The notes: a model not told the origin generated them from the letters alone. Counted from the first letter of the stretch, positions 8,959 to 19,513 are shown. The stretch: 64,000 nt of DNA from Enterococcus mundtii (GCF_002813755.1 NZ_CP018061.1:2966001-3030000), one strand, 5' to 3'. Numbers and translations are program-made.

Positions 8959-10267
8959 ATGGATGATCATACTAATAAATTACTCAGTTTAACAGATAAA
9001 AATATTATTCCCCCTACAAATTTGCTAGAGGCATTACCTCCTAAGTAATTTATGGACGCTTAGATCACAATTCTTCTTGATGTACAAAATATGGAATTAA
9101 AAATGAAAGACAAGTGATTAAATTTGGTAGCTACCAAACCACGTTTCAATTATTACCGATTCATGTACATAAAACTATCTTAAATCTTAAAAAAATCGCT
9201 TTCTATGTAAAAAATGTGGTGCAAATTTCTCGGCTGAAACTTCTTTAGTCGATAGAAATTGTTCGATTTCTGTCGACTTTAAACAAAAATCATGACCGAA
9301 TTAGTGATCAACTCCAGTAGAAAATACATTACTGTTCGATACTTCGTATCAGACGTAACGATTTTTCGAATCATGAAAGTAGCGGGGAAGAACGTGAAAG
9401 CTCGCTTTGACTACTTGCTTTCTATTCTCTGCTTTGATAAATTTAAAGCGGCGAAATCCTGTGTTGGGAAAATGAACTTTATCTTCATGGATGACCAAAT
9501 GAATCAAATTCTAGGTCTTCTTGAAAGTCGCAAACTAGTTTATCTACGTGCCTATCTATCTCGTCACACCCGTTGAACAAAAGAGTATGTCCAATAGATC
9601 TAATATATCGTCAAAATACGAATACTCGATATTTTGAGTTAGCCAAAAGTATTTTTCCCCATGCACAAATTGTCACGGATTGTTTTTATATTATCCAGCA
9701 TATCTAGCGGGCATTGAATCATTTACAGATTCAAATCATGGATACTTATAGCAACAAAGATCGCATGCAGTACAAACGACTTAAACGTTACTAGAAGTTA
9801 TTTCTAAAGGATTTTTATCTATTGGATAGCTCACGCTATCGTTATGATTATCCTTTTAAGCGACCGATGACTAAAAAAAGCACCGTTGATAAACTACTAA
9901 GCTATGATTCTACATTGAAGCGAGCCTATGACACAGGTCAATTCTTTCTCTATCACTATAAAAAAGATACGAACAATTTTTCGAAGTGGCGCCTACCTAA
10001 GATATAAAACTTCCTGAGTGGTTTCGTAAGAAACTCACTCTCTTAAATAAATATTAAAAAGGAATTAAAAAAGCCTTCCAAACACATTATAGTAACAGGA
10101 CGTCGGAAGGAAGAGACAATACAATCAAAGTCATCACACTTGTAGCTTATGGTTACCGCAATTTTCGTCACCGTATTTACTTGATTCAAGGCTTAGTTTT
10201 CCAATATCAATCCAGAACAAAAAAGAATCAATCGAAACACATTTCTACTTCGATTGATTCGCGATGA
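8959..10267 (+). pseudogene. ISL3-family transposase, degraded
   Basis: Starts MDDHTNKLLSLTDKNII with an AAGGA site and is stopped after about 30 codons. Further fragments in shifting frames follow: 9292-9576, 9822-10007, and a C-terminal part reading DNTIKVITLVAYGYRNFRH, the characteristic tail of ISL3-type DDE transposases. The right inverted end (ACTTGTCGAAGAGT) is at 10297-10310. I could not define the left end. The element sits, in the opposite direction, between the two methyltransferase genes and the HNH nuclease of one restriction system. Confidence 0.75.
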
Positions 10268-10310
10268 AATTCTTTCAATTTGAACTCACCAACTTTACTT
10301 GTCGAAGAGT
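10034..10310 (+). repeat. ISL3-type 3' segment, copy 2 (paired with 13768-14044)
   Basis: About 277 bases that recur with few differences at 13768-14044 in the same orientation. Both contain ACAGGACGTCGGAAGGAAGA and end with the ACTTGTCGAAGAG inverted end. The two copies bracket the pair of methyltransferase genes, so they could support transposition as a unit or deletion by recombination. Confidence 0.75.
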
Positions 10311-10350
10311 CTGTGCAAAAAGCATTCCGTAATTAACTGAATACTTTTAA

Positions 10351-11691
10351 TTATTTATACAGCCCAAAAAATTGAACGGAATTTGAATCAATATTTAAAC
10401 TTCTTGTACTTAAATTGCGGGCAATTTTATAAAATTCTTCAAAAGTTGAACTGTTAAGGAATTCTAACTGCTTATCAGTGATACTGTAATCGGATATATT
10501 TTCTAAAATAGCTACTGATCCATTAACAACTGTCTTCTTAGGTTTTTTTATTACTCGAGGGTAATACGTCATATTTGGACTTAAGTAGACGTCATCTCGT
10601 TCATAGTAGTTACCGATTGAAAATCGTGATAATTCTTCAAAGTCTATATATTTATCGTATCCCTCAATTGATATAATTCCTGAACCATCCCTAGCAATAT
10701 TTCTACTTTTTAAAACTCTAACATCGCCGGAATCTTTAAGTACAGTATTTGTTAACTGCCTATCTCGAAAAACTTTGAATACAGAAAACACCATGTTGGA
10801 AGCAATTTTATTAAAAAAATCATTCCTATATAGTAACCAACTGGGAAATTCATCACTTGTTAAATCTGATTGTTTTTGCTTATTATAAAAATCTTTTGTT
10901 ACAGAATAACTTAAAGTTATATCAGGTTCTTTAGTTGTATCAACTAAAATTGCTATTGTTTCAATCAAAACCCCTTTAAAGCCCTTTTCCCCGAAATCTA
11001 TGACTTTTTCAATAGAGTAAGGTTTTACTCTATTTCTAGTTTCCCCAAAATCAGAATTATTTAAAAAATATTTTGGCAAAATCAAAGCTACATAATTAGA
11101 AATAGCCGTCGCTTTTTGCATAAAAAAACCAGATATATTATTAGTGGTCATATCATTAAATGTAATTGCGTAATCTTGCAAACCATTTTTTTGATTTAAT
11201 TTTAAAAATGGAGGATTTCCTATTACCAAATCATATTTCGTTGTACTTGAAATGAAAAACGGACTTAAAAAATCTTCATTGTGATATACTATCTCAACAT
11301 TATTAGGAATTTTTCTGTAACTGTTCAATACTTTCAATAGTTCGATACTTTTTGAATCAATATCATTTACTTCAATAATGAGCTTGTCTGCATGCTGATA
11401 TTTATCAATTATTGACTGCAAAAAATTCCCAACACCAACAGACGGCTCAAGGACATGTATTTCTTTTTTTTTTATATCTGGAAGAAAATTTTTTAGCGTA
11501 TCCAAAATAGACGCATCTGTATAGTAGGCTGCGGTGTCATTTCTAGAATTATTTACTAATTCAGCTATCCTTGATAAATCATTTATTTCTAGATTCTCAG
11601 GATTTTTTTTTACAAATCGCAGAACATCCTCTCTATGCTGAAGGTTGTAATCGTTTATCAGTTGGTTTAATTTTTTCTTGTTTAGATTCAT
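10351..11691 (-). CDS. N6-adenine DNA methyltransferase
   Basis: 446 residues. Motif I (SAM binding) is VLEPSVGVGNFLQ near residues 93-105, and the catalytic motif IV is VIGNPPFLKL near 155-165, the NPPF form of adenine methyltransferases of the Eco57I/TaqI type. The C-terminal half would carry target recognition. The start overlaps the end of the cytosine methyltransferase by 59 bases, so the two are translated from one mRNA. An adenine enzyme paired with a cytosine enzyme and an HNH nuclease is the arrangement known from systems such as HphI and MnlI, where an asymmetric site needs a different methylase for each strand. The actual recognition site cannot be read from the sequence. Confidence 0.85.
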   Translation of the reverse strand: MNLNKKKLNQLINDYNLQHREDVLRFVKKNPENLEINDLSRIAELVNNSRNDTAAYYTDASILDTLKNFLPDIKKKEIHVLEPSVGVGNFLQSIIDKYQHADKLIIEVNDIDSKSIELLKVLNSYRKIPNNVEIVYHNEDFLSPFFISSTTKYDLVIGNPPFLKLNQKNGLQDYAITFNDMTTNNISGFFMQKATAISNYVALILPKYFLNNSDFGETRNRVKPYSIEKVIDFGEKGFKGVLIETIAILVDTTKEPDITLSYSVTKDFYNKQKQSDLTSDEFPSWLLYRNDFFNKIASNMVFSVFKVFRDRQLTNTVLKDSGDVRVLKSRNIARDGSGIISIEGYDKYIDFEELSRFSIGNYYERDDVYLSPNMTYYPRVIKKPKKTVVNGSVAILENISDYSITDKQLEFLNSSTFEEFYKIARNLSTRSLNIDSNSVQFFGLYK

Positions 11692-12841
11692 TTAATATCA
11701 CCTTAATATTTTTTGCTATCTTCTGCATGATTATGGTTGGTACTGCCTCGCCAATACTTTGTCGAATATTAATTTCATTCTGTTTCAAATATTTCTCTTT
11801 ATTAGAGAGGGACATGCTATTTAATGAAATTTCTGGAATTTCACTCCATTTAAATGTACTTGGAATATTCATCATTAACATTAATTCCCTAATACTAAAA
11901 ACCCTATCATCAACTGGATGAACAGTATTTTGGCTAGCCATTATATCATTTCGTGTATGAATACACGGTGCTACTGCATCCCAACGCTGTCGAGTATATT
12001 TATCACCATTTTTTTGAACATTTGGAACAATTTCACCATCAATAAGACGATGTGGTCTTTTTAAAAGTTCATCGTTCTCAAAAGCTGAGTGTCCTGGTTT
12101 TACATCGTGAATCCAGGAACGCATGTCCTCTCTATATCTTTTAAAATTATGATATATATCTGTCGGATAGATTTCTCCCATCTTATCCAGACTAGGCAGA
12201 TGCCCAATTACTTCTTTTAAATTTTTTGTACTTTCCCTTGTAGGATATAAGAAAGAAGGACTAGTCAAATTTGTAAGATCATTTCTTACCCCTATAACTA
12301 AAGTACGGGTGCGACTACTATTAGCACCATAGTCTTTAAAATTTATAACCTGAGACTCGTAACAATAATCTTCGCCTAACCAATCGTTAAATGCAGCTGA
12401 AATCTTTTTTTCAACGTTATGATCTATACATTTTGTATTCATAAATGCTCGCACATTTTCAGCAATAAAAAATTTAGGCTTAATTTCTTTAACTATTTCT
12501 AATGCCTCAACAACTAAAGAATTTCGCTCAATTGTTCCATCATTCTTTTTATGATTTGCAACGGACATACCTTGACAAGGAGCTGTAAAAATTATTACAT
12601 CGATATCCGAAACATTTTCTAACTTTTTATACTGGTCCACAGCAAAAAATAATTTATTTTTTACAGACTGTTTAGTAATATCACCAAGTATATACCCGTC
12701 AGAATATTTCACTTTTTTATTTGCTCGTTGCACATTTAAACGTCTTTCAATTAATTCTGATGTTGCAACACCCTCAAACCCTTCTTGTTTAAAACCGAAA
12801 CAACCTATACCTGACGAGCTAAATAAACTAATGTAATTCAA
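11633..12841 (-). CDS. C5-cytosine DNA methyltransferase
   Basis: 402 residues with the standard motif order: motif I MNYISLFSSSGIGCFGF at the N-terminus, the catalytic PCQ loop in IFTAPCQGMSV, ENV in FIAENVRAF, motif VIII in NSSRTRTLVIGVR, then motifs IX/X near the C-terminus (RVFSIRELMLMMNIP). It therefore looks intact and active. It is the first gene of the two-methylase transcript; its 3' end overlaps the adenine methylase. It probably protects host DNA against the HNH nuclease encoded downstream. Confidence 0.88.
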   Translation of the reverse strand: MNYISLFSSSGIGCFGFKQEGFEGVATSELIERRLNVQRANKKVKYSDGYILGDITKQSVKNKLFFAVDQYKKLENVSDIDVIIFTAPCQGMSVANHKKNDGTIERNSLVVEALEIVKEIKPKFFIAENVRAFMNTKCIDHNVEKKISAAFNDWLGEDYCYESQVINFKDYGANSSRTRTLVIGVRNDLTNLTSPSFLYPTRESTKNLKEVIGHLPSLDKMGEIYPTDIYHNFKRYREDMRSWIHDVKPGHSAFENDELLKRPHRLIDGEIVPNVQKNGDKYTRQRWDAVAPCIHTRNDIMASQNTVHPVDDRVFSIRELMLMMNIPSTFKWSEIPEISLNSMSLSNKEKYLKQNEINIRQSIGEAVPTIIMQKIAKNIKVILNESKQEKIKPTDKRLQPSA

Positions 12842-13767
12842 AACAACTCACCTCTTTCTCATCCATGAACATAATCTTTACTGTATCTATCAAAATATAG
12901 AATCTATTGTAACACATTTTGTAGCACTTGAGAAGGACTTAGATACAATCTTTACATCTACATTCCTATATAATCAGTATCTATTATTAAATAACAAATT
13001 ACAAATCAATAGAAGCTATATAGCCTTTTAAAAGCAAATCAAGTTAAAGTTGACATATATATCTACTCATTGACCCATCTAATAACACCAATCACCTACC
13101 TTCTAAGGATAAATCTCTATAATATACTCTCTGCTCCAGCGCATCTATAAACAAATCATAATCTTTCCTCAACAATTCACCCAGATTAGGAATCAAGCTA
13201 AAAATTTATTCTATCATTTGCATCTCTTCTTGTTAATGAGCTTCTTAATGAGCTTCATAAATCTTTTTCAGGAACATCCTATCTCCATAAATTATTCAAT
13301 AGAAATTTTCTGGAATCTAAAAAAAATTAAATCTCTATGATCAAGAGACTTAGCATTATTTTTATATAATGCTTATAATTATAAAAAATTAAATTCATAT
13401 TTACTTTCAAAAAATATAACTTTTCTGTTATGTTTTATTATATAAAAATACTTGCGGTAGAAGATTATTAAACACTAACTTTACAGGCTTGATAAAAACT
13501 AGAGAAAAAGATGCTGAAAAGAGAAATAATGTACTTTCCATTACTGAGATGAATATATTGCGTTAATATCTTACTAGCAGTCATCGTAATTACTTTGAAA
13601 CCTTAGTACTTATTGCTTTATCATTGTGGAGCATTACTTGGACTTAAACTCTATAATACTGAATGAACAAGATGCAATTCTTACTCGTGAATCAATAAGT
13701 CTGACTTCAAATGATAATAGTCTGCAAATTAAAAGTTCAGACGTAAAATAATTATAAATCAAGGATA
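12842..13767. other. Gene-poor, decayed intergenic region
   Basis: The first hundred bases should contain the promoter of the methyltransferase operon. The remainder is AT-rich and shows no frame with a credible start and length, no RNA gene and no strong hairpin. It ends at the third ISL3 fragment. Confidence 0.5.
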
Positions 13768-14044
13768 CTCACTCCCTTAAATAAATATAGAAAAGGAATT
13801 TAAAAAGCTTTCCAAACACCTTATAGTAACAGGACGTCGGAAGGAAGAGACAATACAATCAAAGTCATCACACTTGTAGCTTATGGTTACCGCAATTTTT
13901 GTCACCGTATTTACTTGATTCAAGCTTAGTTTTCCAATATCAATCTAGAACAAAAAAGAATAAATCGAAACACATTTCTGCTTCAATTTATTCTCGGTGA
14001 AATTCTTTCAATTTGAACTCGCCAACACCACTTGTCGAAGAGCC
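13768..14044 (+). repeat. ISL3-type 3' segment, copy 3
   Basis: Same orientation and nearly the same sequence as 10034-10310, ending in CTTGTCGAAGAGCC. Only the transposase C-terminus and right end remain. It marks the junction between the accessory region and the ribosomal protein operon. Confidence 0.75.
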
Positions 14045-14079
14045 TTTAAAAGACAATTTTCTAATTTTTTTTAGAAATC

Positions 14080-14110
14080 AAAAAAAAACACCCTCCAAAT
14101 GGAGAGTGTC
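14080..14110 (-). terminator. Terminator of rplM-rpsI
   Basis: On the reverse strand ACACTCTCC-ATTT-GGAGGGTGT is followed by a long T run, directly after the rpsI stop codon. Confidence 0.85.
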
Positions 14111-14129
14111 TCGAATCTTTGATAAAAGA

Positions 14130-14522
14130 TTAACGTTTTGAGAACTGTGAAGCTTTACGAGCTTTCTTAAGACCTGGTTTTTTACGTTCAACCATACGTG
14201 CGTCACGTGTAAGTAACCCAGCGCGTTTAAGAGCTAAACGGAAGTCAGGATCAACTTCTAGCAATGCACGAGCGATTCCGTGACGGATAGCTCCTGATTG
14301 TCCAGCGTATCCTCCACCGTTTACGTTAACAAATACGTCATATGCGCCTTTTGTTTCAGTAACGCCGAAAGGTTGATTGATAACTTCACGCAAGTCAGCA
14401 TGTGGAATATATTCTTCAACATCTTTTTTGTTGATAGTAATTTTACCAGTTCCTGGTACTAAGCGTACGCGAGCAACTGCATTTTTACGACGGCCTGTGC
14501 CGATATATTGAACTTGTGCCAA
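14130..14522 (-). CDS. rpsI: 30S ribosomal protein S9
   Basis: 130 residues, full length for S9. It starts [20 protein letters not shown] and ends [12 protein letters not shown], the basic tail that reaches into the P site of the small subunit. The start codon is TTG, supported by TAGGAGGG seven bases upstream. It follows rplM by 15 bases in the universal L13-S9 pair, so both are made from one transcript. Confidence 0.98.
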   Translation of the reverse strand: MAQVQYIGTGRRKNAVARVRLVPGTGKITINKKDVEEYIPHADLREVINQPFGVTETKGAYDVFVNVNGGGYAGQSGAIRHGIARALLEVDPDFRLALKRAGLLTRDARMVERKKPGLKKARKASQFSKR

Positions 14523-14537
14523 TGAAATTCCCTCCTA

Positions 14538-14981
14538 TTAGATTAAGTTTGTGATGTCTAAAACTTCTGGTTGTTGTGCTGCATGTGGATGTTCTGCTCC
14601 ACCGTATACATTCAATTTTGTAAATTGTTTGCGGCCTAAAGTATTTTTAGGTAGCATGCCTTTTACAGAAGTTTCGATCAAACGACGAGAATTTTTAGCA
14701 CGCAATTCACCAGCTGAGATTGATTTCAATCCTCCTGGGTAGTTGCTGTGACGGTAATAAATTTTATCAGTCGCTTTTTTACCTGTTAATTTCACTTTAT
14801 CTGCATTGATAACAATGACGAAATCGCCAGTATCCAAATGAGGGGTGAAAGTTGGTTTATTTTTTCCACGTAGTACAGATGCAACAACTGTTGAAAGACG
14901 TCCCAATGGAACATCAGTTGCGTCTACTACATACCATTTACGTTCTACTTCGCCTGGTTTGGCCATATATGTTGTACGCAC
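14538..14981 (-). CDS. rplM: 50S ribosomal protein L13
   Basis: 147 residues, normal for L13, with VRKW-type region [21 protein letters not shown] near the start and [17 protein letters not shown] at the end. The frame is open up to 15062, but the GTG at 14981 has GGAGG at the right distance and gives the family's usual N-terminus ([10 protein letters not shown]). The extra upstream codons instead belong to a structured leader. It is the first gene of the rplM-rpsI operon. Confidence 0.97.
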   Translation of the reverse strand: MRTTYMAKPGEVERKWYVVDATDVPLGRLSTVVASVLRGKNKPTFTPHLDTGDFVIVINADKVKLTGKKATDKIYYRHSNYPGGLKSISAGELRAKNSRRLIETSVKGMLPKNTLGRKQFTKLNVYGGAEHPHAAQQPEVLDITNLI

Positions 14982-14984
14982 GTT

Positions 14985-15065
14985 ATTTTCCTCCAATTTA
15001 AGTTCTGATGTTTGACATACACTTCGAGTTTCCGGGGCTCTTTGTGGGGCAAACAATACCATTTA
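14985..15065 (-). promoter_or_regulatory. Probable L13 mRNA leader (autoregulatory)
   Basis: About 80 transcribed bases between the promoter and the rplM start contain GC-rich complementary pieces (TTGCCCCAC, AGCCCCGG, then TGTCAAAC), in an otherwise AT-rich neighbourhood. Firmicutes L13-S9 operons are known to carry a structured L13 leader at this place. Identification is by position and base composition; I did not fold it. Confidence 0.4.
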
Positions 15066-15067
15066 AC

Positions 15068-15096
15068 ATATTACCTGCAAATACCGATAATGTCAA
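15068..15096 (-). promoter_or_regulatory. rplM promoter
   Basis: Reverse strand TTGACA, 17-base spacer, TAATAT: close to the vegetative consensus and about 90 bases before the rplM start. Confidence 0.8.
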
Positions 15097-15342
15097 CGTT
15101 TTTCTGTGCTTCTGAAAAATTTAATTTTCCTTTCATTTTAGATTTCTCACTAGTTTGATGTCTTTTAAAAAGATATACCCGGTTGTATAAAAAACTGTTT
15201 ATTTCTATATTTATTGAATATTATTTTTATTTTATCTTTATTTATGTATTTTTATTTAATTTATTGATTGCTTTTTTATTTTTATGGTGTTATCATTTGA
15301 AACATCTATTTTGAAAACACTTAAAAATAAAGGGGCGATTTT

Positions 15343-16554
15343 ATGAAAGAAAAAATTATATTGGCTTACTCAGGTGGATTAGATACCTCTGTAGCAATCA
15401 AATGGTTGGCAAAAGATTATGAGGTGATTGCTTGTTGCCTAGATATTGGTGAAGGCAAAGATACAGCTTTTATTAAAGAAAAAGCACTTCAAGTTGGCGC
15501 AATTGCGTCTTATGCCATCGATGCTAAAGAGGAATTTGCTCAAGAATTTGCATTGATCGCGCTACAAGGTCATACGTTTTACGAGCAGTCTTACCCACTG
15601 GTTTCTGCGCTTTCTCGCCCCTTGATCGCAAAAAAATTAGTGGAATTAGCTCGAAAAACTGGTGCAACGACGATTGCTCATGGCTGTACAGGAAAAGGCA
15701 ATGACCAAGTTCGTTTTGAAGTAGCAATCAATGCCTTGGCACCTGAAATGAAAATCATTGCACCGGTTCGTCAATGGCAATGGTCTCGGGAAGAAGAAAT
15801 CGCCTATGCAAAAGAAAATGATGTGCCGATCCCAGCAGATTTGGAGAATCCATATTCTATCGACCAAAACTTGTGGGGACGTGCTTGTGAGTGTGGTGTG
15901 TTAGAAGACCCTTGGGCGACTCCGCCAGCAGGTGCTTATGATATTACGACAGCCTTGGAGTATACACCTGATCAGCCGGATATCATTGAACTCACTTTTG
16001 AACAAGGCGTTCCAGTTGCTTTGAATCAAGAAAGTTTACCTTTGTCTGAATTGATCTTGTCTTTGAATCAATTAGCCGGCAAGCATGGAATCGGACGGAT
16101 CGATCATGTGGAGAATCGTCTGGTAGGGATCAAATCGCGGGAAGTGTATGAATGCCCTGGAGCGATCACTTTGATGCAGGCACATAAAGAACTGGAAGAT
16201 TTGACCTTCGTTCGTGAATTAGCACATTTCAAACCAATGATCGAGCAACAGTTGAGCCAAATGATTTATGATGGTCTCTGGTTCAATCCATTGACCGATG
16301 CGTTGATCTCTTTCTTGAAGGCAACCCAGACTGCAGTCAATGGGACGGTCCGCGTCAAACTTTTCAAAGGAAATGTCATCGTTGAAGGACGTAAATCAGC
16401 CAATAGTCTGTATAACGAAGAACTAGCAACGTATACTTCAGCGGATACCTTCGATCAACAAGCTGCTGTCGGTTTTATCAAGCTTTGGGGTCTGCCATCG
16501 AAAGTCTATGCGGAAGTTCAAACGAAGCAACAAACAGCCGTAGGATCAGAGTAG
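15343..16554 (+). CDS. argG: Argininosuccinate synthase
   Basis: 403 residues, full length. It joins citrulline and aspartate, with ATP, to argininosuccinate in the cytosol. The N-terminal ATP pyrophosphatase loop [16 protein letters not shown] is intact, as are [13 protein letters not shown] and the later [10 protein letters not shown]. The ATG follows an AAAGGGG site. Upstream, 15200-15290 holds AT-rich imperfect palindromes (TTGAATATTATTTTTATTT and similar) that could be ArgR operators, though AT richness makes this weak. argH follows after 101 bases that contain a strong hairpin, so its expression may be partly attenuated. Confidence 0.97.
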   Translation: MKEKIILAYSGGLDTSVAIKWLAKDYEVIACCLDIGEGKDTAFIKEKALQVGAIASYAIDAKEEFAQEFALIALQGHTFYEQSYPLVSALSRPLIAKKLVELARKTGATTIAHGCTGKGNDQVRFEVAINALAPEMKIIAPVRQWQWSREEEIAYAKENDVPIPADLENPYSIDQNLWGRACECGVLEDPWATPPAGAYDITTALEYTPDQPDIIELTFEQGVPVALNQESLPLSELILSLNQLAGKHGIGRIDHVENRLVGIKSREVYECPGAITLMQAHKELEDLTFVRELAHFKPMIEQQLSQMIYDGLWFNPLTDALISFLKATQTAVNGTVRVKLFKGNVIVEGRKSANSLYNEELATYTSADTFDQQAAVGFIKLWGLPSKVYAEVQTKQQTAVGSE

Positions 16555-16570
16555 CGAGTAAAGCAATCAA

Positions 16571-16630
16571 AAGAAAAGTAAGGTAAAAGCTGAGTGCGAA
16601 CTCAAACAGGACCTTTTACCTTCTTTTCTT
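16571..16630 (+). terminator. Intercistronic terminator or attenuator between argG and argH
   Basis: AAGAAAAGTAAGGTAAAAG pairs almost perfectly with CTTTTACCTTCTTTTCTT, and TGAGT-GCGA-ACTCA forms a small nested stem. The 3' arm is T-rich. The hairpin lies inside a presumed two-gene arginine operon, so it may reduce read-through into argH. Confidence 0.65.
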
Positions 16631-16655
16631 TCATTCAAAACATAGGAGGAATCAC

Positions 16656-18041
16656 ATGGATAAACTTTGGGGTGGACGGTTTCAAGGAAAAAGTGAACAA
16701 TGGATCGATACATTCGGCGCCTCGATCTCCTTTGATCAAAAATTAGCTGAACAAGATATTTTAGGTAGTCTCGCCCATGTGAAAATGTTGGTCCATACTG
16801 GGATTTTGTCCGAGGAAGAAGCGCAACAGATCATCACTGGTTTGGAAAAACTGCAAACACGCTTAACGAATGGCACTTTGCATTTTTCGGTGGAAAATGA
16901 AGACATCCACTTGAATATTGAAAAATGCCTGCATGAGGAAATCGGACCTGTTGCCGGGAAACTACATACTGCTCGTAGCCGTAATGACCAAGTCGCAACA
17001 GACATGCACTTGTATCTAAAAGAAACGGTACTTGAACTGATCGACAAACTTCATTCGTTGCGCCAAACGTTCGTGGAAAAAGCAGCGGAGCATACGGCTA
17101 CGATCATGCCAGGATATACTCATCTGCAACACGCCCAACCGATTTCCTTTGGCCATCATCTCTTAGCGTACTATCAGATGTTTACTCGTGACCATGAACG
17201 CTTCACAGAAAGCCTGAAACGAATCGATATTTCCCCGTTAGGCAGTGCGGCATTAGCAGGTACGACATTCCCTATCGATCGTTCATTCACCGCGACTGAA
17301 TTAGGCTTTTCTGCTGTCTATGCAAACAGTCTTGATGCCGTCAGTGATCGTGATTTTATTCTAGAGTTTTTAAGTAATGCTTCTTTGTTGATGATGCACT
17401 TGTCACGTTTTTGCGAAGAAATCATTTTTTGGTGTAGTTATGAATGCCAATATATTGAACTTTCGGATACTTTTTCAACAGGCAGTTCGATCATGCCCCA
17501 AAAGAAAAACCCAGATATGGCAGAATTGATTCGTGGAAAAACAGGTCGAGTATATGGTAATTTATTTGGTTTACTCACGTTGATGAAGGGCTTGCCCTTA
17601 GCCTATAACAAAGATTTCCAAGAAGATAAAGAAGGCATGTTCGATACGAGTGAAACGATTTTAGCTAGTCTCTCGATCATGGAAGGCATGGTCAAAACCA
17701 TGGAAGTGAACAAAGCCCGAATGTATGCAGCCACTCAAAAAGATTTCTCCAATGCGACTGAGTTAGCCGATTACTTGGCTGCAAAAGGCATCCCCTTCCG
17801 TCAGGCCCATGAGATTGTCGGTAAACTCGTCTTACATTGTACGCAACAAGGTTGTTCATTACAAGACATCCCACTAACAGAATTCCAAGCAATCAGCCCG
17901 CTGATCAAAGCCGATATTTACGACACCTTACTTCCGGAAACTGCCGTAAAACGTCGCAATTCATTAGGTGGTACAGGTTTTGACCAAGTAGAAAGACAAA
18001 TTGAACAAGCACTACATCAGTTGAAAATAGACAAGAACTAA
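16656..18041 (+). CDS. argH: Argininosuccinate lyase
   Basis: 461 residues, full length. It splits argininosuccinate into arginine and fumarate; fumarase/aspartase superfamily. The signature [17 protein letters not shown] is intact, as are [12 protein letters not shown] and [16 protein letters not shown]. The ATG follows TAGGAGG. It forms the last two steps of arginine synthesis with argG. The remaining arginine genes are not in the window, so citrulline may come from elsewhere, for example arginine deiminase metabolism. Confidence 0.97.
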   Translation: MDKLWGGRFQGKSEQWIDTFGASISFDQKLAEQDILGSLAHVKMLVHTGILSEEEAQQIITGLEKLQTRLTNGTLHFSVENEDIHLNIEKCLHEEIGPVAGKLHTARSRNDQVATDMHLYLKETVLELIDKLHSLRQTFVEKAAEHTATIMPGYTHLQHAQPISFGHHLLAYYQMFTRDHERFTESLKRIDISPLGSAALAGTTFPIDRSFTATELGFSAVYANSLDAVSDRDFILEFLSNASLLMMHLSRFCEEIIFWCSYECQYIELSDTFSTGSSIMPQKKNPDMAELIRGKTGRVYGNLFGLLTLMKGLPLAYNKDFQEDKEGMFDTSETILASLSIMEGMVKTMEVNKARMYAATQKDFSNATELADYLAAKGIPFRQAHEIVGKLVLHCTQQGCSLQDIPLTEFQAISPLIKADIYDTLLPETAVKRRNSLGGTGFDQVERQIEQALHQLKIDKN

Positions 18042-18092
18042 AAGAACATCTTGAGACAATGTTTCCACACGTTGTCTCAAGATGTTCTTTTT
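18041..18092 (+). terminator. Terminator of argGH
   Basis: AAGAACATCTTGAGACAA pairs perfectly with its complement across a 12-base loop and is followed by T6. It starts at the argH stop codon. Confidence 0.92.
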
Positions 18093-18197
18093 TAGTTTAC
18101 ATTTTTCAAAAATATGTAAAAAAAGTTCAGTCTTTCAAGAATAAACATGTCATACTTTATTTTAAAAAACTTTTTCATACAGAAAGGAAAAACTATT

Positions 18198-19181
18198 ATG
18201 CATTTCTTCCCCTTTGTCGATCCCAACCGTCGACCACAAGCAGCGATCAAAAAAATGACAGAAGAACTTACACAAAAATTTCATGCAATCGATCCAGATT
18301 TGACTTTGATACATAATGATAACTTTATTGATTATGGTCCAGAGGTCTTTCCACAACTTTCGTCGATTTACTGGGATCCTCGTGTGCCAAATCATCCGAT
18401 GGAACATTTTGTGTATTCGGAGTATCGATTGAAATATCAATTTTATACGCTCTATTGTTTTACACCTTATGGCGAACAAATTGATGAACATTACGGAAAA
18501 GTAAATCATTCGGATCGAAAAACGCTACAAGCAATTGACGATATGATATTAACTGTTATTCACACTTATCAAGCAAAAAACTTATCTTACTGGAAGGATT
18601 TATTTCCAGAAGAACAATTCCAACAAACAATCGCATCTCATTATCAAAGAACTTCACAGATGATCGGTGAAGGTAGAAAAAGTAGTCGACTAATCACCTT
18701 CACTGACCCTAAGCATCGACCTTTGGCCGCTGTAGAAAAGAATACGGAATTTCTAGAAACTCAGTTAAATCAATTAGATTCTCGACTAACTGTGACCCAT
18801 GATGATTCATTTATTGATTTTGGTCCAAGTGATGGATATTTTCTTGCTGAGTGTCCTTATGATCCAGAGGAAGACGACCTAGACGACGATAGACGTGGTC
18901 TATCGGAGGAAGAATATGAGATTTGCTATGAAGATATTCCTCTATTTGGTTGTTCTCCCTATAACATAAGCTTTGGTATATATGGAGATTTTTACAGTAA
19001 ATGGATGTTGAATATTGATTATCTTGATTTAAGAGAGCGATTGAATAACCCTACTTTAGCTATTATTCATCAATATCAGTTACATAATCTATATTACTGG
19101 CGTGATCATTATTCCACTGAAAAATTCCAATCTGAAGCCCTTGATTCCAAAGAACGCGGGCTACGACAAATCCACTCCTGA
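18198..19181 (+). CDS. Hypothetical protein with a duplicated domain
   Basis: About 327 residues from the ATG at 18198 (AGAAAGGA upstream); the longer frame from 18147 lacks a ribosome site. The protein is two copies of one domain of roughly 160 residues. Copy one has PFVDPNRRPQAAIKK, LIHNDNFIDYGPEVF and NLSYWKDLFPEEQFQ; copy two has TFTDPKHRPLAAVEK, VTHDDSFIDFGPSDG and NLYYWRDHYSTEKFQ. It is rich in aromatic residues, soluble and has no signal peptide. I do not recognise the family. A repeated, acidic and Tyr-rich fold could be a binding or immunity-type module, but that is speculation. It stands alone between argH and a truncated gene. Confidence 0.7.
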   Translation: MHFFPFVDPNRRPQAAIKKMTEELTQKFHAIDPDLTLIHNDNFIDYGPEVFPQLSSIYWDPRVPNHPMEHFVYSEYRLKYQFYTLYCFTPYGEQIDEHYGKVNHSDRKTLQAIDDMILTVIHTYQAKNLSYWKDLFPEEQFQQTIASHYQRTSQMIGEGRKSSRLITFTDPKHRPLAAVEKNTEFLETQLNQLDSRLTVTHDDSFIDFGPSDGYFLAECPYDPEEDDLDDDRRGLSEEEYEICYEDIPLFGCSPYNISFGIYGDFYSKWMLNIDYLDLRERLNNPTLAIIHQYQLHNLYYWRDHYSTEKFQSEALDSKERGLRQIHS

Positions 19182-19210
19182 ATATTCAAAAGGGTGTACT
19201 CAATGCTCAG

Positions 19211-19513
19211 TCAATTACAAAAAAATGACAGAAAGACTCTTGTAAGGGTATCCGTAAATCCTCGGAGTTTTACCCATTCGTTCCATGTTTTTTCATCTTT
19301 TGCTGGCGATGTGCCACTTAAATCAATCTCAACAGCCGGACGTGAGGTTGCTTCTTTGAAGGATCGATCACTCGCAAAGGCTAAGAGTGTCGGTTGGAAA
19401 ACCGACGACAACAACATTACAACCATCAACAACGAGAACCATTTCTTTTTCCCATTCTCAGAAAATAAATTTCTGCTGTAATTAATAGAAAAAATAACAC
19501 CCTGTCGAAACAC
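19211..19513 (-). pseudogene. Fragment of a secreted or surface protein gene
   Basis: The frame encodes a signal peptide (KKKWFSLLMVVMLLSSVFQP, then TLLAFAS) followed by only about 50 residues (VEIDLSGTSPAKDEKTWNEW) and a stop. The N-terminal codons overlap the dps terminator and have no ribosome site. This is best read as the remaining 5' end of a larger surface-protein gene, though a small secreted peptide cannot be excluded. Confidence 0.35.

Noticed and set aside
9292..9576. An independent 94-residue gene
   Set aside because: It is a fragment of the degraded ISL3-type transposase read in one frame, without a ribosome site.
14982..15062. An N-terminal extension of L13
   Set aside because: A GTG with a proper ribosome site gives the normal L13 start. 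The extra codons lie in the transcribed leader.
15081..15092. ATTATCGGTA in the rplM promoter, resembling the shared effector box
   Set aside because: It lacks the AGAA part of the box, lies inside the spacer of a near-consensus constitutive promoter, and the downstream gene is ribosomal. Taken as coincidence.
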